Positions 38,371 through 51,071 are shown, counted from the first letter of the stretch. The stretch is 64,000 bases of DNA from Spirometra erinaceieuropaei (GCA_902702965.1 CACRXP010000032.1:981456-1045455), one strand, 5' to 3'. Numbers and translations: made by a program. The notes: generated from the letters alone by a model not told the origin.

Positions 38371-39840
38371 CCTGACCTAAACGTCGGTTATTTGCCCGTA
38401 CATCTCCGCATCCCCATAACTCACCGTCTCATATTTCTTCCTCCCTTGGTCTTACACCCCGGCTGTGTTAAAGGAAGAACTTTGACCGATTCCGCTTATT
38501 TCTCCTGTAATTTGCTTGCATCCCGTTCCCACAAAAATGTGCATACCTCATGCGAATTCACACAAAACACACTTTTTCTCGCCAACTGGTCTTCCGAATT
38601 CTTTCATGGGAATTTGCACAACTCTGAAATATATTAAATAACTTATCGCCGACCCGGCCAAAGTGCAATTTAAATGCACGGTAGAATTCCATCCTATTTA
38701 AAGAAAGATTCCTTACAGGCTTTAATTTTAGTTACCCGCGCTTATTAGTCGAAACCGTAAGGATACAATTTAACTTAATCAAGACAAAATACAACGAGAT
38801 ATGACGTAAAAAATCCAGAAAATAGGTTGTATTAATAAAAATCTTGTAGCTGGATTTGCTCTGACGTGTTCTAGAAACCGCCTGCTGCAAAGCAAATTGA
38901 AGATCTCTTTCTGTAATATATCATAAGCAGGTTTAAAAACCTGATCAGGACGCTACGGAACAACCTCTGCGGCCATAATTTTCCCCAGATAATTTTGTAA
39001 GATGCAAGAGCGTTATCCTGCTTCTTCCTCCGCAATGAATGGATGAAGAAAAACTTTCAGCAGACAGTAAATGAATGAAGCTCCTCAGATCCAGTTTGCT
39101 TTATTTTTCTGCAAGCGTTAATTTGATTTTTCGCCTCAATAAGTTGTCTACTGAGAATTCCGCCAGACCATTTCACAAGTCACACAGCATTGTTGAATTT
39201 ATTGTGTCTGTTAAAGGCCAAAACAACACGCTTTATGTATCTTACCCGATATAGTTTTTCAAATCTATTATTAAGAATGCAAATCACTTCCAAAAGAAAC
39301 ATTAGAGTGCAGCTCATTCAGCTGCTGCTAATATTCTTTGTTAAAAACAACGACTGCCTCTACGGGGTCTCGAATAACCCGCTTCTTAAGCGCAACTTAG
39401 GTATCTGTCACGTAAGAAAACTTTTTGAAAATTGCCACAATGTATACTTCAGCAGATTGAAATGAATAAGTGACAAAGACTAACCGTTGAAACTACTCTG
39501 TGATAAGCTACCGAGGCGTATCTTTATATTAGAACATATATAAAACAATATTTATTCTGGCTATTGCGACTCATTCTACAACGCGTCCTTTATTGACAGT
39601 CTCTCTGCTGCTATTTAACTGACGTAGGACCACACTCTGCCCTCACTACTGCCTGAGTGGTCACCCCTATCCCTTATCAGGATACCTCCCACATTTGACG
39701 TAGATTTAAGCTCTTATATTAACAAACAGCACTTTTGAGTAGTATCCTTTGTGGGTAGTGGAAAGTTACAAATTTCGTTTCCCTGATTTGTAAGTCAAGA
39801 TACCAGATAGTGATCGGTCCTGTACGGTAATTAACGGTAT

Positions 39841-40161
39841 TTGAAGAAGAAAAAGAGTCGAGCACCGGAACACTTCGTTTATTATCCTGAGCTTTCAGAC
39901 TCGTACAGGAGTCCATCGTCAGAGGTAGTGGCAGAAACAGGACAAGCGGCAGTTATAAGGCACGTCGCAGGACTGGAGGTGACTACGAATGGCTCTGTAC
40001 GCCGGCGCCAGATCGATAAATCGATTGACCGAGTTCTCATCCGAGGCCCAGGCTTCAATCGATTCTCGGCCTGTTTTGTTTCCGGCGTGGGCGACTACTT
40101 TGGTGGCTGCGAAGTCAAACTCGTGACCCATTTCGTAGGTGTGGGCGGCCACGGTATTTAA
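39841..40161 (-). mobile_element. 5'-truncated Penelope-like element: endonuclease end and tail
   Basis: Minus-strand frame 39919-40152 carries the C-terminal half of the PLE GIY-YIG domain: VAAHTYEMGHEFDFAATKVV, then TGRESIEAWASDENSVNRFI. The YIG half is lost by truncation near 40160. The frame ends at a TGA that lies inside the hammerhead core. The tail is nearly identical to the start of the window and ends in a (CTT)n-like tract at 39841. It lies in the C-D intron. Confidence 0.82.
39886..39925 (-). ncRNA. Hammerhead ribozyme motif, PLE tail
   Basis: Same motif as at 55-94, on the opposite strand: core CTGACGA is the complement of 39916-39922, stem I CCT/AGG, and the predicted cut follows the base at 39889. 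No core changes. Confidence 0.75.
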
Positions 40162-40437
40162 CCGTATTTGTCTTGCTAGCCGACCATACTAATGAATTCT
40201 GTCTTATTGGATTGTTGTTGCACTTAATGTTGGAGCTAAACTAGCGTAAGACTGTAAGTGTTTATAGGCTGCGCAACAAACATACACACAGCTAAAGCCG
40301 GCAAATGAGTCAGTTGAAGAAATATTCGTCCTTCATTTATTATATGGCAAAACAGTTGTTGTTAGATGACTACAGCCTACACATTATCCAAAATGTGGAA
40401 CATTGCGAAGGAATGACCGTGTTGGCGGCCGATATAA

Positions 40438-40860
40438 GCGGATAATGTACCCTATGGAATTTTAATTAAAGTGCTGAAATGCGTTTTTGACTAGAACGGA
40501 TTACGCAAATGGCGTTGCAGCATTAATTGTCTTCAAACATGCTCTCACAGTTGTCTCCTTTGTGTCAGGCTGCCGGCTTTTGAACGCAATCCTTTTCGGC
40601 ATCCTGCAAAAATTACGTGACAAAATGTGATTATCTAGGCAGTATGACTTTTCCCTAGTTTTTGACTGCTTCTTAAAGTCAAGTATATTTTATAAGAATC
40701 ATGCTCCAGAATATCACTTTTAAATTCGTTTGCCAACAAATTAAGGTTTCTTCAAATTTTAATTTTGAATCCTGTAATAATTTCAAGCCTGAACTACCAT
40801 TTCATTTGCGTTACAGTCTACGTATAGGACATATTTCATGAAGGAAAAATCATTAGGAGG
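40438..40860 (+). mobile_element. Diverged partial copy of the foldback MITE
   Basis: Resembles the left half and part of the loop of copy 1 (AAATGCG, GCCGGCTTTTGAACG, AATAATTTCAAGCCTGAACT) with many changes. The outer end is not recognisable as CAGT. Confidence 0.45.
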
Positions 40861-41097
40861 ACACTCTGTAGGGCCAATAATATACACTGATAGTAAACAG
40901 TTTTGTATCTCACAGAGGGCATTCATATCTAGCAAAAATTTGTGTTTAGCGTGCAACAGCAGAAGGTTAGGCTGGTTTTTTTGGTGACACTTCCATATTT
41001 GCTAAACAAACTCAAATCGGATGTTTTGTATTTCCTACGCTGGAGTAAGCTGGGTGGGTAACTTGACCTTAATTTCATTAGATTTACGGTTTCCGGT

Positions 41098-41187
41098 AGA
41101 AAGTTGTAGATCAGATAGTCAGAGCTTTGGATGTATACTCACGCATTCGCCTTGCTGTCTTGAGTTCGAATCCCAATGAGGCCGCCA
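41098..41187 (+). repeat. tRNA-like sequence, probably a SINE head or tRNA pseudogene
   Basis: A-box-like TAGATCAGATAGTCAGAGC and a good B box GAGTTCGAATCCC (41162-41174) at tRNA-like spacing. I cannot draw a convincing acceptor stem, so it is not called a tRNA gene. Confidence 0.4.
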
Positions 41188-41380
41188 AATATTTAACGCT
41201 TGGATCAAAATAGATTGTTCAAAATCTGCCTGGTGGTTATCTGGTTGATTCTAGATTGATCACTGAGGAAATCTCTTTGGACAAACAGTCTATTATTTCA
41301 GATTTTGTGAATTACAGACGTTGGAGTATATTGAGGGTTTAACTTGGCCCGAACATGACTAATCTCACAGCTCCCTTTGG

Positions 41381-41465
41381 AGCCCCGTAGCTCAGGTGGT
41401 TAAAGGGCAATCTGTAATGGAGTTTCCTGTATGCTATCGTTGATGCGAGGATTTCACACTCGATT
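41381..41465 (+). repeat. tRNA-like sequence, SINE head remnant
   Basis: Starts AGCCCCGTAGCTCAGGTGGTT, a strong tRNA 5' part with A box. The B-box region (GCGAGGATTTCACACTCG) is altered. It lies 190 bases after the other tRNA-like sequence, on the same strand. Confidence 0.4.
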
Positions 41466-41799
41466 CAGAATAAATCGCACTTAACATATCCTTCGTAATC
41501 GAAAAAATAGCAACAGTTTGATTGACCATTCACGATATAAGATACTTACACACACGGTCGCAGTCTGTTTATCAGTTTGATTCCCTTGAGATGTGACAAT
41601 ATTCCACACATTTCTTTTTTATAACCGAAATAATTTAGGCCCAGTTGGCATTTTTTAAGTCAGCAGTTTAAAGTGTTTAATTATCAGCCCAAATGACCTA
41701 CGCAACTGAAATATTAAAGGCGAGGAAGCGAGCACGGTAAGCTGGACAACATTGTACTTAAGTCTATTCCTCTTTCCCACCTACAAACGAGAATATTAT

Positions 41800-42115
41800 C
41801 ACGAATGGAAGAAAATATGCGCATCCCAGGTTCTTGTTTAAAAGAAGACGAGGGTACGATCGCTGGGACGGTGGAGTTATCACGCACTCCGCCCAGGCAG
41901 CCTGGTAGCACAGCTCACACCGCGAATTACAAACGGCGTCACCACGTCGGGAGACCGTTGTGGACCAGGCGGAACAAACCAGACCTAGCCACGGACGTAG
42001 TCCCCTCCTCCCTCACGGCACAAAAATACAGATTTTCTCACGCTGCTGCACTCTATCAGTCTCTGAGGATGAACACCTGTTCTAGTTCGAAAGCTAAGGC
42101 CATTCAATTTACTGT
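41800..42115 (+). mobile_element. PLE tail with hammerhead core
   Basis: GC-richer segment in the AT-rich intron, ending in a hammerhead motif. There is no recognisable endonuclease sequence; one 115-codon frame crosses it without known domains. The 5' limit is approximate. Confidence 0.45.
42059..42100 (+). ncRNA. Hammerhead ribozyme motif
   Basis: Stem I GTCT (42059-42062) pairs with AGGC (42097-42100, one G-U). Core CTGAGGA (42063-42069), unpaired T, stem II GAAC/GTTC (42071-42074 with 42085-42088), GAAA-GCTA (42089-42096). Stem III is AGCT and the predicted cut follows A42096; A is allowed at this position, though less common than C. Confidence 0.6.
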
Positions 42116-43984
42116 CCCAGTGACTGTGCTTTCGCCTTCTTTAAGAGAATAATATATTTAAAGCGTAAATTTTCACAAGTATAACCGACAAAATGCTTGC
42201 TGAGGTGTGCTTTGCAACCAGCGCAGGACAAAGCATAACACAATGGTGGAATCATTAAAAGGACTAACGCAGTGCTGCGGTAGAAAGCACGAAAACAACT
42301 TGGGTGCAATTTAGGACGCCCATTTACGCGTGCATGAGATTTCAAGTCGGACTTACAAATGTTTAAGCTGATCCGTGTCAAAGGTGTTTACTTTACTCGG
42401 ATGGAGGTAGCTAAAAGCTCTACAAGAGCTAATGGATTGTGCCGTTAACGCCTAGTAAGTGAACGCTTATGAAGACGAAGGGCTTTTGCCTTGTGATTCC
42501 GTCCAACCAAATCCGGTCTTCTTTAACACCATGACAGCTTGTATTCTACGGTAAACTGAGTTTTTGTGAGTTTCTGGCCTTTAAAATGTTTTTCAACAAA
42601 CTACGCATAAACATATGATACCGGTCACCGAACAGTTGCCTAACTGCTGCAGCAGGAAACCGCACTGGAAATGTTCATCATCAATTGCAAGCTGTTAAAA
42701 ATAAAAAAAGTTCTAACGTCATTTGTAAAAAGATGATGTGGAGCTGGTTTGCAAACGACCAGTCAAAGATTGTTATTGTCTGTGCGAAAAAAATGTAAGT
42801 AAAGATTATCTGAACTTTTTGTAAAAAATGTCAAATGCAGACTTTTTTGATTAGACAAAATCATCTAGATTTAACGGCAGAGGAGTTGTTTAAGCCAGGC
42901 ATTTTGCGTACATTATGTATGCAAATAGAAACCAATGCCGCCGAAATCATGCCTTAAGGGTTGTGATGAAATGCGAATAAGGACTGTGAAGCCACTAGAG
43001 GTCCCTTAATTGGTTTCTGGCGATGACCGCATTCTTCTCTCTGTTAAGTCCCTTTCGTATGTTTCCATGCAAGTAAACTTTCTTTTGTGACTGATTTAAG
43101 TGCGCCTCTATTTTACAAAAAAATGTGACCTTTTTACAAATTAAATCAGGTCCAGCAAAACCCCTTGTTTGGTTTTAATTAGCTTGACCTAATGTATTTT
43201 CCTCTCCTAAATCACGATATAGGAAGGGCGATATACCTAAAGTGGAAGAAAAGAATCTCCGTTTGGCCGGAAACTGACGGTGAACCAAAGTTGACAAGCT
43301 GATTTCACTTTGCCAAAAGCCAAACGTTGGGAAGTCTGCTACGTCCACAACAGTTTTGTTAAAAATATTCGCGAACCGAACATGCGCAGTGTTTATCATA
43401 TCTTAAGATTTGATCGAGCACATGGGTAAAATATTCCGAAAACATTTTAACGCGCGGCAATTTTACAAACCCTTACTTTTCGTATAAAAATTACGGAAAA
43501 CTCTTACAAGCTTGATATCTGCATTACTGGTCCTACTGTCCTTTTTGCTGCAAAGAGACGCGATTTAGCTACTTTTCCGTGTTCTTTCACGATTGGACAT
43601 TAACCATATGCATGGCACCCAGGAACAAAATTTATTCATGGAACAATTTATTAGAACCATTTTGATTCAAGATAATGATATACAAAAAGACTCCTTGGTG
43701 AACCTTATGACTTCAGCAAATGGTCAGTTTTTCGATCTGATAAAAGCTGGTCCGCCACCTACACAGAGGTTAGCAACTGATTTCCAAGTACTAAATTGCA
43801 TACTATGAAAAGACTACTTTTCTACAGCTAAGGAATTAAGAACAGGTAAAAATGAACCATTCTACAGGGCCATTAGGTTGGACGTAGTAGCCGCTATTCC
43901 GATATCTCAAATTGCACAAGTTAGTTTCGTTTGAACGATTAAGTTAACTACATATGAACGGCCGCTGAGCGCCCCCTAATATTG

Positions 43985-44290
43985 TATATTCCCGATCGAA
44001 ACCCGACAGGGCAACGAGCTCGTGGCCCAGCGGTTAGAGGCGTGGACTTCTAACTAACAGGTTGCGAGGTCGAGCCTCGAGTGTTCCACACTACGGGGTT
44101 GAGTATGATTGGCTAACGACGGATAATAAGCCAAAAATGACCATTCCAGTCTCCATTGTATTTGTCGGCAATGTCATTTTGCCTATATCATGAGTCACTG
44201 TGCAGCTGCTGGTTGGGCTCGAGAGAGAACCCATAAGGCACAACGGAACGAGTGAGTTCCTTATAAACTGTCGGTGATCGCCCGCTAACA
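43985..44290 (+). mobile_element. tRNA-derived SINE
   Basis: The head has a pol III A-box-like TGGCCCAGCGGTTAGAGG (44023-44040) and a B-box-like GGTCGAGCCTC (44068-44078). The body contains TTTTGCCTATATCATGAG and GGGCTCGAGAGAGAACCCAT, shared with 20943-21091 (minus) and 13108-13269. A copy of the tail word GAGCGCCCCC also lies just before the head, suggesting tandem units. Confidence 0.7.
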
Positions 44291-44897
44291 TTAAGACAAG
44301 TTAGTTTATGACTCCGAATGTGTGCGGTCTAATGGTATAATAATGCAAAAATGAGCCGAAATTGATCCTCTCTGCCAGTGATCTATTCAAAATGAATTCA
44401 ACCCTCAGTAGCATAAACTCAATTTTGCTTTCTACTGCGAAGCATACACGATATTTGATGCCTAACTTTGGTATCGATGAAAGCATAGACGGAAAACGCA
44501 CTTTGAAAATTTGTAAAAATATAAACAATGAGATGAATTTTAATTCTTCGCAAGGACGCAAACGCACGGCCACACCTTTGCCCCCACGAAAAATCGAAAC
44601 TCAGCGTGACATTGGGTTTAGACACCGATACAAAACTAAATAAACATGGAAAAAATTGCATGAAAATCGGTGCTGCAAACAACGAGTATTTAGCCTTGAA
44701 TCCAAAACCTATGTGGCGTAAAGGTAATAAAATAGGAATTTGATATGTAATTTACCATGCCGAAATCTGCTACGCCATGCCTGATATGAAAACGTTGTCA
44801 TCTCAGGCAATGCAGGTGGAAATAAAAAATAGGACAGCCACCCAGTATGCTTTCAGCCTTTGCCTTAAGCTCAGTTGCATTCTGAAGCTTTTATACA

Positions 44898-45894
44898 TAC
44901 AGTAAATGTGCTAACTCATAAAACGTCAACCAAAATTTCGAATTGCGCTCTCCTTTCGAAAAGATAAACTAAGTAGTGTTGTATAAATAATCATGATGCA
45001 GCATAAATTTCTACTGATCCAGTTACCTCAGGGTGTCGGCTTTCGAACGAACTTATTTTTGGCTGTATGCGAGATCTATACTCTGCAAAAATGACTACTT
45101 AAGTAGTACGCAATTTTCTCATTAATTTTCGATGCCCTTGAAAATGCAATTATATTTCATAGAAAACATGCATAAAAATATTCATTCTTTTACTTATTCG
45201 GTAAAAAAACACGTCTTCTTTCAATTTCATACTTAAAATAAAAGTATAATTCGGTTTTAAAAAACTTTCTAATTGTGAGATTTTTTAATACCGTAAAATG
45301 CCCGTTCATGAAACGTCATGTATTTGCATTTACGAATGTGCTTTGTAAAATTAACAATATTAGTCAAATCCACTGCTTAATTTTATGAACCTCATATGGT
45401 CTCCTCTTAAAACCATAGATAAATGCATGGCTTTCCGTACACGGAAAATATGCAGCCTGTATTTTTAAAACCCTAAATGCAAGTGTAACAGCAGGTCGGG
45501 TTCAAAATTATTCGGGAGTTAAAAACCTTTTTTTTAAACCGAACTATACCCTTTTTTCGAGTTTAAGATTGTAAGGCGACGTAAGTGTCTACCAATTGAG
45601 CAAAAGAATCAATATTTACATGTATTTTTGCATGAAATTTAATTGAATTTTCAAGGGCATCGAAAATCAATGAGAAAATTACATACAACTTAAGTAGTCA
45701 TTTTTTGCAGAGTATAGACCTTGCATGCAGCCAAAAATAGGTTCTTTCGAAAGCCGACACCCTGAGGTAACTGGATCATTATAGATGTATGCTGCATGAT
45801 GATTAGTTTTACAACATTACTTCATTTATCTTTTCGAAACGAGAACACATTTCGAAATTTTGGTTGACATTTCATGAGTTAGCACTCTACTGTA
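44898..45894 (-). mobile_element. Foldback MITE copy 4
   Basis: Starts TA-CAGTAAATGTGCTAACTC, ends GAGTTAGCACTCTACTG-TA. 997 bp, GTGCTAAC subfamily, loop reversed relative to copy 2. Ends are best preserved here: CAGTA...TACTG. Confidence 0.85.
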
Positions 45895-46585
45895 TAATCA
45901 TCATTGTTGTCCGCATAAATATGGTACGCACACCATTAATTAATCAACCAGTAGAGTTTAGAGTTACATAGGATTTTTTTGTGATGGCTTACTCAGGACA
46001 GATACTAGAATGCACACGACAGTCCAAATGTTTTATATCTAACCATTAGTCGTCACAGTACTGACGAGATTTCGTAATGATTACTGATCGCTCTGTCAGT
46101 ACTAAGGTAAGAAGGTAAAAGATAACCAGAAATTTCGAAAGACTGAGAGGCTACTCATGTCCGAAACTCCAAAATCTCTAAGATTAGTTGCTTTTCAAAC
46201 ATTGACGCGGTGTTGCTTTACTTTCTGTGAATATCCTTCAACATTTCGAGCGGTGGTTGATTCAACTTTGTTATTCCTTATGACTCGCGATAGGAATCTG
46301 TTTGATGCCTATTGCGAGCACACTATCCGACCGGAATAAGGCACTGGGACTGTCAATTGTTTATTCGACGACTTCTCAAGCGACAGGTTGCTCATGAGTG
46401 CTTTACTAGGAGGTGAAGTCCATAGTGTAGACAGGAGCTTGGCTGACCTATACTATTTCCAAAAAATAGATCATAAATCACGCATAACTGAGAAGGGAAC
46501 ATATGTCTGCCTCGAACTCAAAAACAATGATCTGCATCAGCAAGTCCAAAAGGGACCATTTATATAAAGCAGAGCAGAATCTCAC

Positions 46586-47520
46586 CTGTTGACACAACCG
46601 CGAAATGACTGGCGGGCACCCAGTGCGCTCCAAACTGTTGGTGGTAAACGTCCCATTGCGTCCTCAGCGGTCCAGTTACTGCCTCCCAAAAGTATGTTCC
46701 TTCCGAGCGGAAACTGCTCCGTCAGTGGAGTGGCCCTCACATCAGATGACACATCCTGTTTCGGCATATTTTCCACCCAGTCTGATGAGACAATTTTAAA
46801 TGGAGCATTCTCCACAGAAGCCAAAATACTGACGCTAGAAGACGATGCATTCCCGCAAACCTGCCGAGCCGTGATCAGGAGGGCAAGAGATTCATTCAGA
46901 TAGTACGTTTTCATCCACACTTCTAAGGAAATGTTTCGTAGGCTCCAACCTTTCTTTTCAGGAACAAACGGGTACTGGGGCGAGATCTTAACAGCAGTGG
47001 AGTTTAATATATGGCGGCCATTCACAGCAGTCAGCCAAATTTGACCGGCTCGCAGTTCCAAAATTACAAGAGGAGTACTTGCACGTGGACCAACGCTGTC
47101 AACAGGAGGAAAGACCGTTGTGGGCAGAGTGGAGTAGAACAACAGGAGAAACTGATTTTCCTCATAACTTTCCGATGGAGTGATCGAGACGTCCAGAAGA
47201 ATTGTATGGGTTGTGGGCATCGCCTTAGAAAATTCCTGGCTGTCTCTGGTGGCCGGTCGCGGCATTCGCAGATGCAAATATTTTTCGCGGTCGCCGTTGG
47301 AAGCTCCAGTAAAGGAGACCGACTGTTGAGGGGGAGAATCAAAAAAATTGCTGCTGCAGGGAACCCCGGAAGGGGTGGCGACGTCGGAAGCGGTGTACAT
47401 GAAACCGTACTTTGATTTTGCCGCAAACTGCAGAATATCCAACTTTACATCATCAACCTGGAATTCAGCCTCAACAGACAGAACAAAACAGCGGTTCAAC
47501 GTAGAATCTAAAATATCAGC
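46586..47520 (-). CDS. Neurexin-like gene, exon C: end of laminin-G 1 and most of laminin-G 2
   Basis: Largest exon: 935 bp, 311 codons plus two bases, phase 0 in and phase 2 out. Residues 1-55 finish LamG domain 1, with RCFVLSVEAEFQVDD (10-24), LDILQFA (27-33) and C11, which could pair with C55. LamG domain 2 starts near SVSFTGAS (67-74). It has the ILLDVSI strand (107-113), NQFLLLF (122-128), LVILELRAGQIWL (151-163), NISLEVW (196-202) and NILLGG (275-280), and ends with FRGCVN (306-311), the LamG C-terminal signature. Several N-glycosylation sequons (near residues 173, 196, 209, 224 and 282) fit an extracellular protein. The acceptor is CCTTTGCAG and the donor CAACAG|GTGAGA. LamG 2 is divergent and long, with a proline/serine-rich loop at 130-150. 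It joins exon B upstream and exon D downstream. Confidence 0.9.
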
Positions 47521-49269
47521 CTGCAAAGGCATAGTTTTACAAAAGTACAATCGATACCAAAACAATGCAAGAAAACTTTCTAGTACTTATGAAGGCAAGC
47601 CTTGGCCGATGTGCCAGTAATGGAAGTTTGTGAGGTCACGCCACAAATGGGACAATGGAGTCCGGAATAGATCGGCGGAATTTGTGATCAGGCTATTGCC
47701 CGCTGATGTCGAGAACTGGACTTTCGACCGTCATGAAAGACGACGTCTATCATGTATCGCGCGCGCTTGGACGCAGCACTAGTGACTTGTGAGCGCATTA
47801 ATTCCTAGTAAGGCGGACTTTAGCAGCGTTTACCGAAAATTATCATCCCTTACCAACCAACCGTCGACTGCCAGACAGTGTCAAAACGATCGCAAATTGA
47901 TGGGGTACTAACAAATCCTTCTATACTTGTCACACAGCGCGCGTCGGGCTTGGATCTTGCGTACATCAGAGAGTCATTGAAACCACATTTGTAGGGAGTC
48001 ATTAAGCCTGGCTCTGTGTCCCTCTCTTACCCCAACATATTTACGCGAGGATAGAGTCACTTCGTCTGCTGGTGACCGTAAAATCTGCGAATTTTAACAT
48101 CCAGATAGAGTCAATTGGGTCACATTTACTCTAGTGAGGAACGCCTTGACCTGACTCAAGGATTGGCTTTTCTGTATCGGTTCAATTTGACCTCTCCTGT
48201 GCGCCTGTCGACTATTCGACCTAGTCTGTTAGCCTGCAGCCCGTGCAACTTCGTCTTGCATGACTGCCCTTTACGCTTGAAATCTGTCCTTCATGTAGCA
48301 AGTCGTCAAGCATCCACCCTTCAGCCAGAAGAGATAGCTAACAAAAATGTCTTACGATACTATAAATGCTAGTCCGTTAGTGTCAGAGAATGAATCAGTT
48401 AGCTAAATGAGGAGGCGAGTTCGATCCACCCCAGTAGCGCGTTGAGATGACCTGCAATAGCCATTCTAATGTCATTCAACTTTGCCCGTAAACGTTCCCA
48501 AAATGTTCCCATCGACCTGAACGCACTTCTGACAAAATAAACTAAAATTTTCTTTGATATTTTCGGAAATGCTCTTGAAAATAACCTAGACATCGGCCAC
48601 ACATTTAGATGGACATTATAAAAAACTTTTTTGTGAGTTGCATGTTCAACAGGTTACATGTACTTTGGCTTCCAGATAAGGCATAGATAATTATTTAAAA
48701 AAACTCAAAAAAACAAACTTATACAAAGACAAAGACCCACGAGCTCCCGTAATGCATACAAAAAGAGCGCCAAATGGTATGTAAAATTGTTTAAACTTAA
48801 ATGTAACGTTAGTGGTGAGGACATAAGGTTTATCCTTTTCTCAGTTATACATGAGTTTATAAAGCAACTTAGATAAGATTTTCGAATTCCTTATGTGGTA
48901 CCTTTTTAATGCAACCTTTATGGTACGTGCGAGTTAGCAAAATATTGGCTTTCGTTTTGCATTCTAGTGACTTGTTTGAAACGGGGAAGATCACATCGTT
49001 TCGTTTGCAATATTTGCAATCCAAATCAAAACCAAGACCGCATACGCACAATTGCAATTTCGTTGTAAAATTGGCAACTCGCATTAGTTACAGTATGAAA
49101 TCCATGTTTAGAGGCTACTACTATTTTTTCCAGCCTATTCCTGATTAAGCGCTACGGACAGAGTCTTCGGCAAATACATAACCATAAGAATGTATGAAGA
49201 AACCTATTTAAACGCCGTGCTATTTACAGCGCCACTAATTCAAGAGGTTCCTCATGATCAAGGGCTTAC
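47521..49269 (-). other. Intron B-C of the neurexin-like gene (about 1.7 kb)
   Basis: Bounded by ATG|GTAAGC and CCTTTGCAG. 47630-48370 is GC-richer than the AT-rich remainder (48600-49150). No domain, RNA gene or repeat with a second copy in this window was recognised. Confidence 0.75.
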
Positions 49270-49476
49270 CATAAGAAACTGGCCTTTTAGACTAGTTAGA
49301 TATTGTTGCCTTATGCACCGCTGCGATAAACAGGTCGCAACGGATCCCTTTTGAGTACTTTGCCGGGTGTTCGGGCCGCCAAGATCGATTTCCAGAATGT
49401 TCAAAAGGCCTGCCTGAATCCCATCAAAATGAAGCTGTTGGGACCAGAGGATAGTGTCATCCACTTCCAACGAAAT
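49270..49476 (-). CDS. Neurexin-like gene, exon B: second half of laminin-G domain 1
   Basis: Internal coding exon of 69 codons, phase 0 to phase 0, following exon A after a 7.6-kb intron. It opens with ISLEVDD (1-7), which directly continues the RVERNAKS end of exon A: strand, short turn and the usual xLxVDD strand. It then reads LNILEIDLGGP (25-35), matching the LamG 'L.LGG' strand. Residues 36-66 form a Cys-containing insert (C49, C54) that is unusual for LamG domains. The acceptor is CTGCTTTGTAG at 49477 and the donor is ATG|GTAAGC at 49269. An earlier possible donor, GTACTC after 'CGGCAAA', breaks the phase with exon C, so the longer form is preferred. The exon is short and would be missed by simple ORF length; support comes from phase continuity on both sides plus the domain pattern. 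Confidence 0.75.
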
Positions 49477-51071
49477 CTACAAAGCAGCAATTATGAAATT
49501 GAACACTTTGCGTTGCGGCCAAGGTTATGGCTCAAAGTATCAGCAAAAGTAAGGGCATGAGGTTATCAATTAATACTATCACGAGCCATTTCCGGTCGTA
49601 ATTTTAGAACTTATTAAAAGAGTTGAAATGAAGATTCACTCGGGGCTGATGGTACCACCTATTCACTATGGAAATATAAGAGTTTTGGGAAGATTAACCA
49701 ATGTTGTCCCAGTCAATGGGATTGCTTGAGACATTCATTAAGGACGCCAATATCAACGGTTTTGAAAGTACTTATATGCGTTTTTAGGCGTAATGGTTCA
49801 ACGGCAAAATTGCTTTCATCGAACAAAACAAGAGCAAGTGATATCGGTCTATTGGGTTGAATCCTTAAACATGCATGAGGAAGTGAACCTCAGTTTCCGG
49901 CCCGAGCATCAGCTGACAAAAGCGATCAATGGAAAACCTACGCAGGTCAAACACTTTAACAGAAACCACTCGATTTATTTCTCTATCAGGAGACGACATT
50001 CAAGGGCTGCCACCTACAACGAATTTGAGATGCAACCAAGGGTGTCTGTGAACTTGAATTGAGCGTGAGCGAACGCCAGATAGCATTAAAGAAGTTAGGA
50101 ATAAATAAGAAGATGGCGTGGTTTGCTGCCCTGAAGGAATCGAATGAAACGTGCTTGCGAAAAATCAGATGGTACCTGCGGGTGCGTCAGATCCCCACTC
50201 AGTCAGCCAACATGTTTAGCTATGCCAAACGCATGCGCCATTACGGGCATAACTAACAGATGGACAACGCCACCCGGGTTGGGGGGACCGTGAGCTACGC
50301 GTTCACCTTAGACGGTCGACTCTCGCGACTACTGCGAACCATACGAACGCTCAGAAGCCCGCAAATTTAACAAAACCGCTAAACTTTTTTAACTGCTAAG
50401 CTGCGTGGAGTATCTACCGAATCAGTTAATCGATAAATTCAACTTATGAAATTTTGAGTGGTAGCAGGATTAAGAAGCTCCAATTTCGAATGTGCCTAGG
50501 TGTAGTTTTCATAATAGGTACAATCGTGGTGTGTTCCTGCAAAAAAGGGCCCCACAGGGGAGACACGGGTCAAACATGGATGCCTAGTTAGGACACGGCA
50601 TGAATTATCTGGGCCAACCAACCATATGATAGTTCGCCGTCGGTTTCGACGATGTACAAAGTGTGCTCCACAGCAGGTAGAGAGCAGGAACGGTGACATG
50701 TGTCAAAATTTATTTTATAGTGGTAGTACACTTGCGCAGCATCTTCCGCACTCTCCCCCCTCTCCCAACCTGGACCCGGTGTCTATACAGAGTAAAGAAG
50801 ACCGGAGGCGGGAGAGGGCGCAGGTGGATGGTACGGTCGAGGCCGCACCTTGATTAACGGCAACAACGTGGGGGATGGCAGAGGTTCCAATGTGCGCGAC
50901 GTACGCCGGCAATCGAATCTGCCACCGCAACCCGAAATGTTGTCAATTATATGGTGCGCAATTCCGACAACGCCTGCTAGGATCCTATATGGCCCCGTGG
51001 TGATCCAGCGTACGTACTAATTGGCCGGTTTTTGGTGCACTGATCGCCCACAACTATTGTAATGACAGGCC

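Larger units (their letters stand above)
24485..46585 (-). other. Giant intron C-D of the neurexin-like gene (about 22.1 kb)
   Basis: Phase-2 intron between CAACAG|GTGAGA and TTCTGTTCAG|A. Contents I can name: PLE tail (25545-25725), telomere-like arrays (28784-28874, 34488-34546), head-to-head PLE pair (32293-33609), MITEs (36852-37829, 44898-45894, partial 40438-40860), PLE remnant with ribozyme (39841-40161), tRNA-like heads (41098-41465), ribozyme-bearing tail (41800-42115) and a SINE (43985-44290). Nothing recognisable was seen in 25730-28780, 28880-32280, 33622-34480, 34550-36850, 38400-39840 or 42150-43960. It is possible that a small exon hides here, but the C-D phase fit argues against one that is obligatory. 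Confidence 0.7.
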
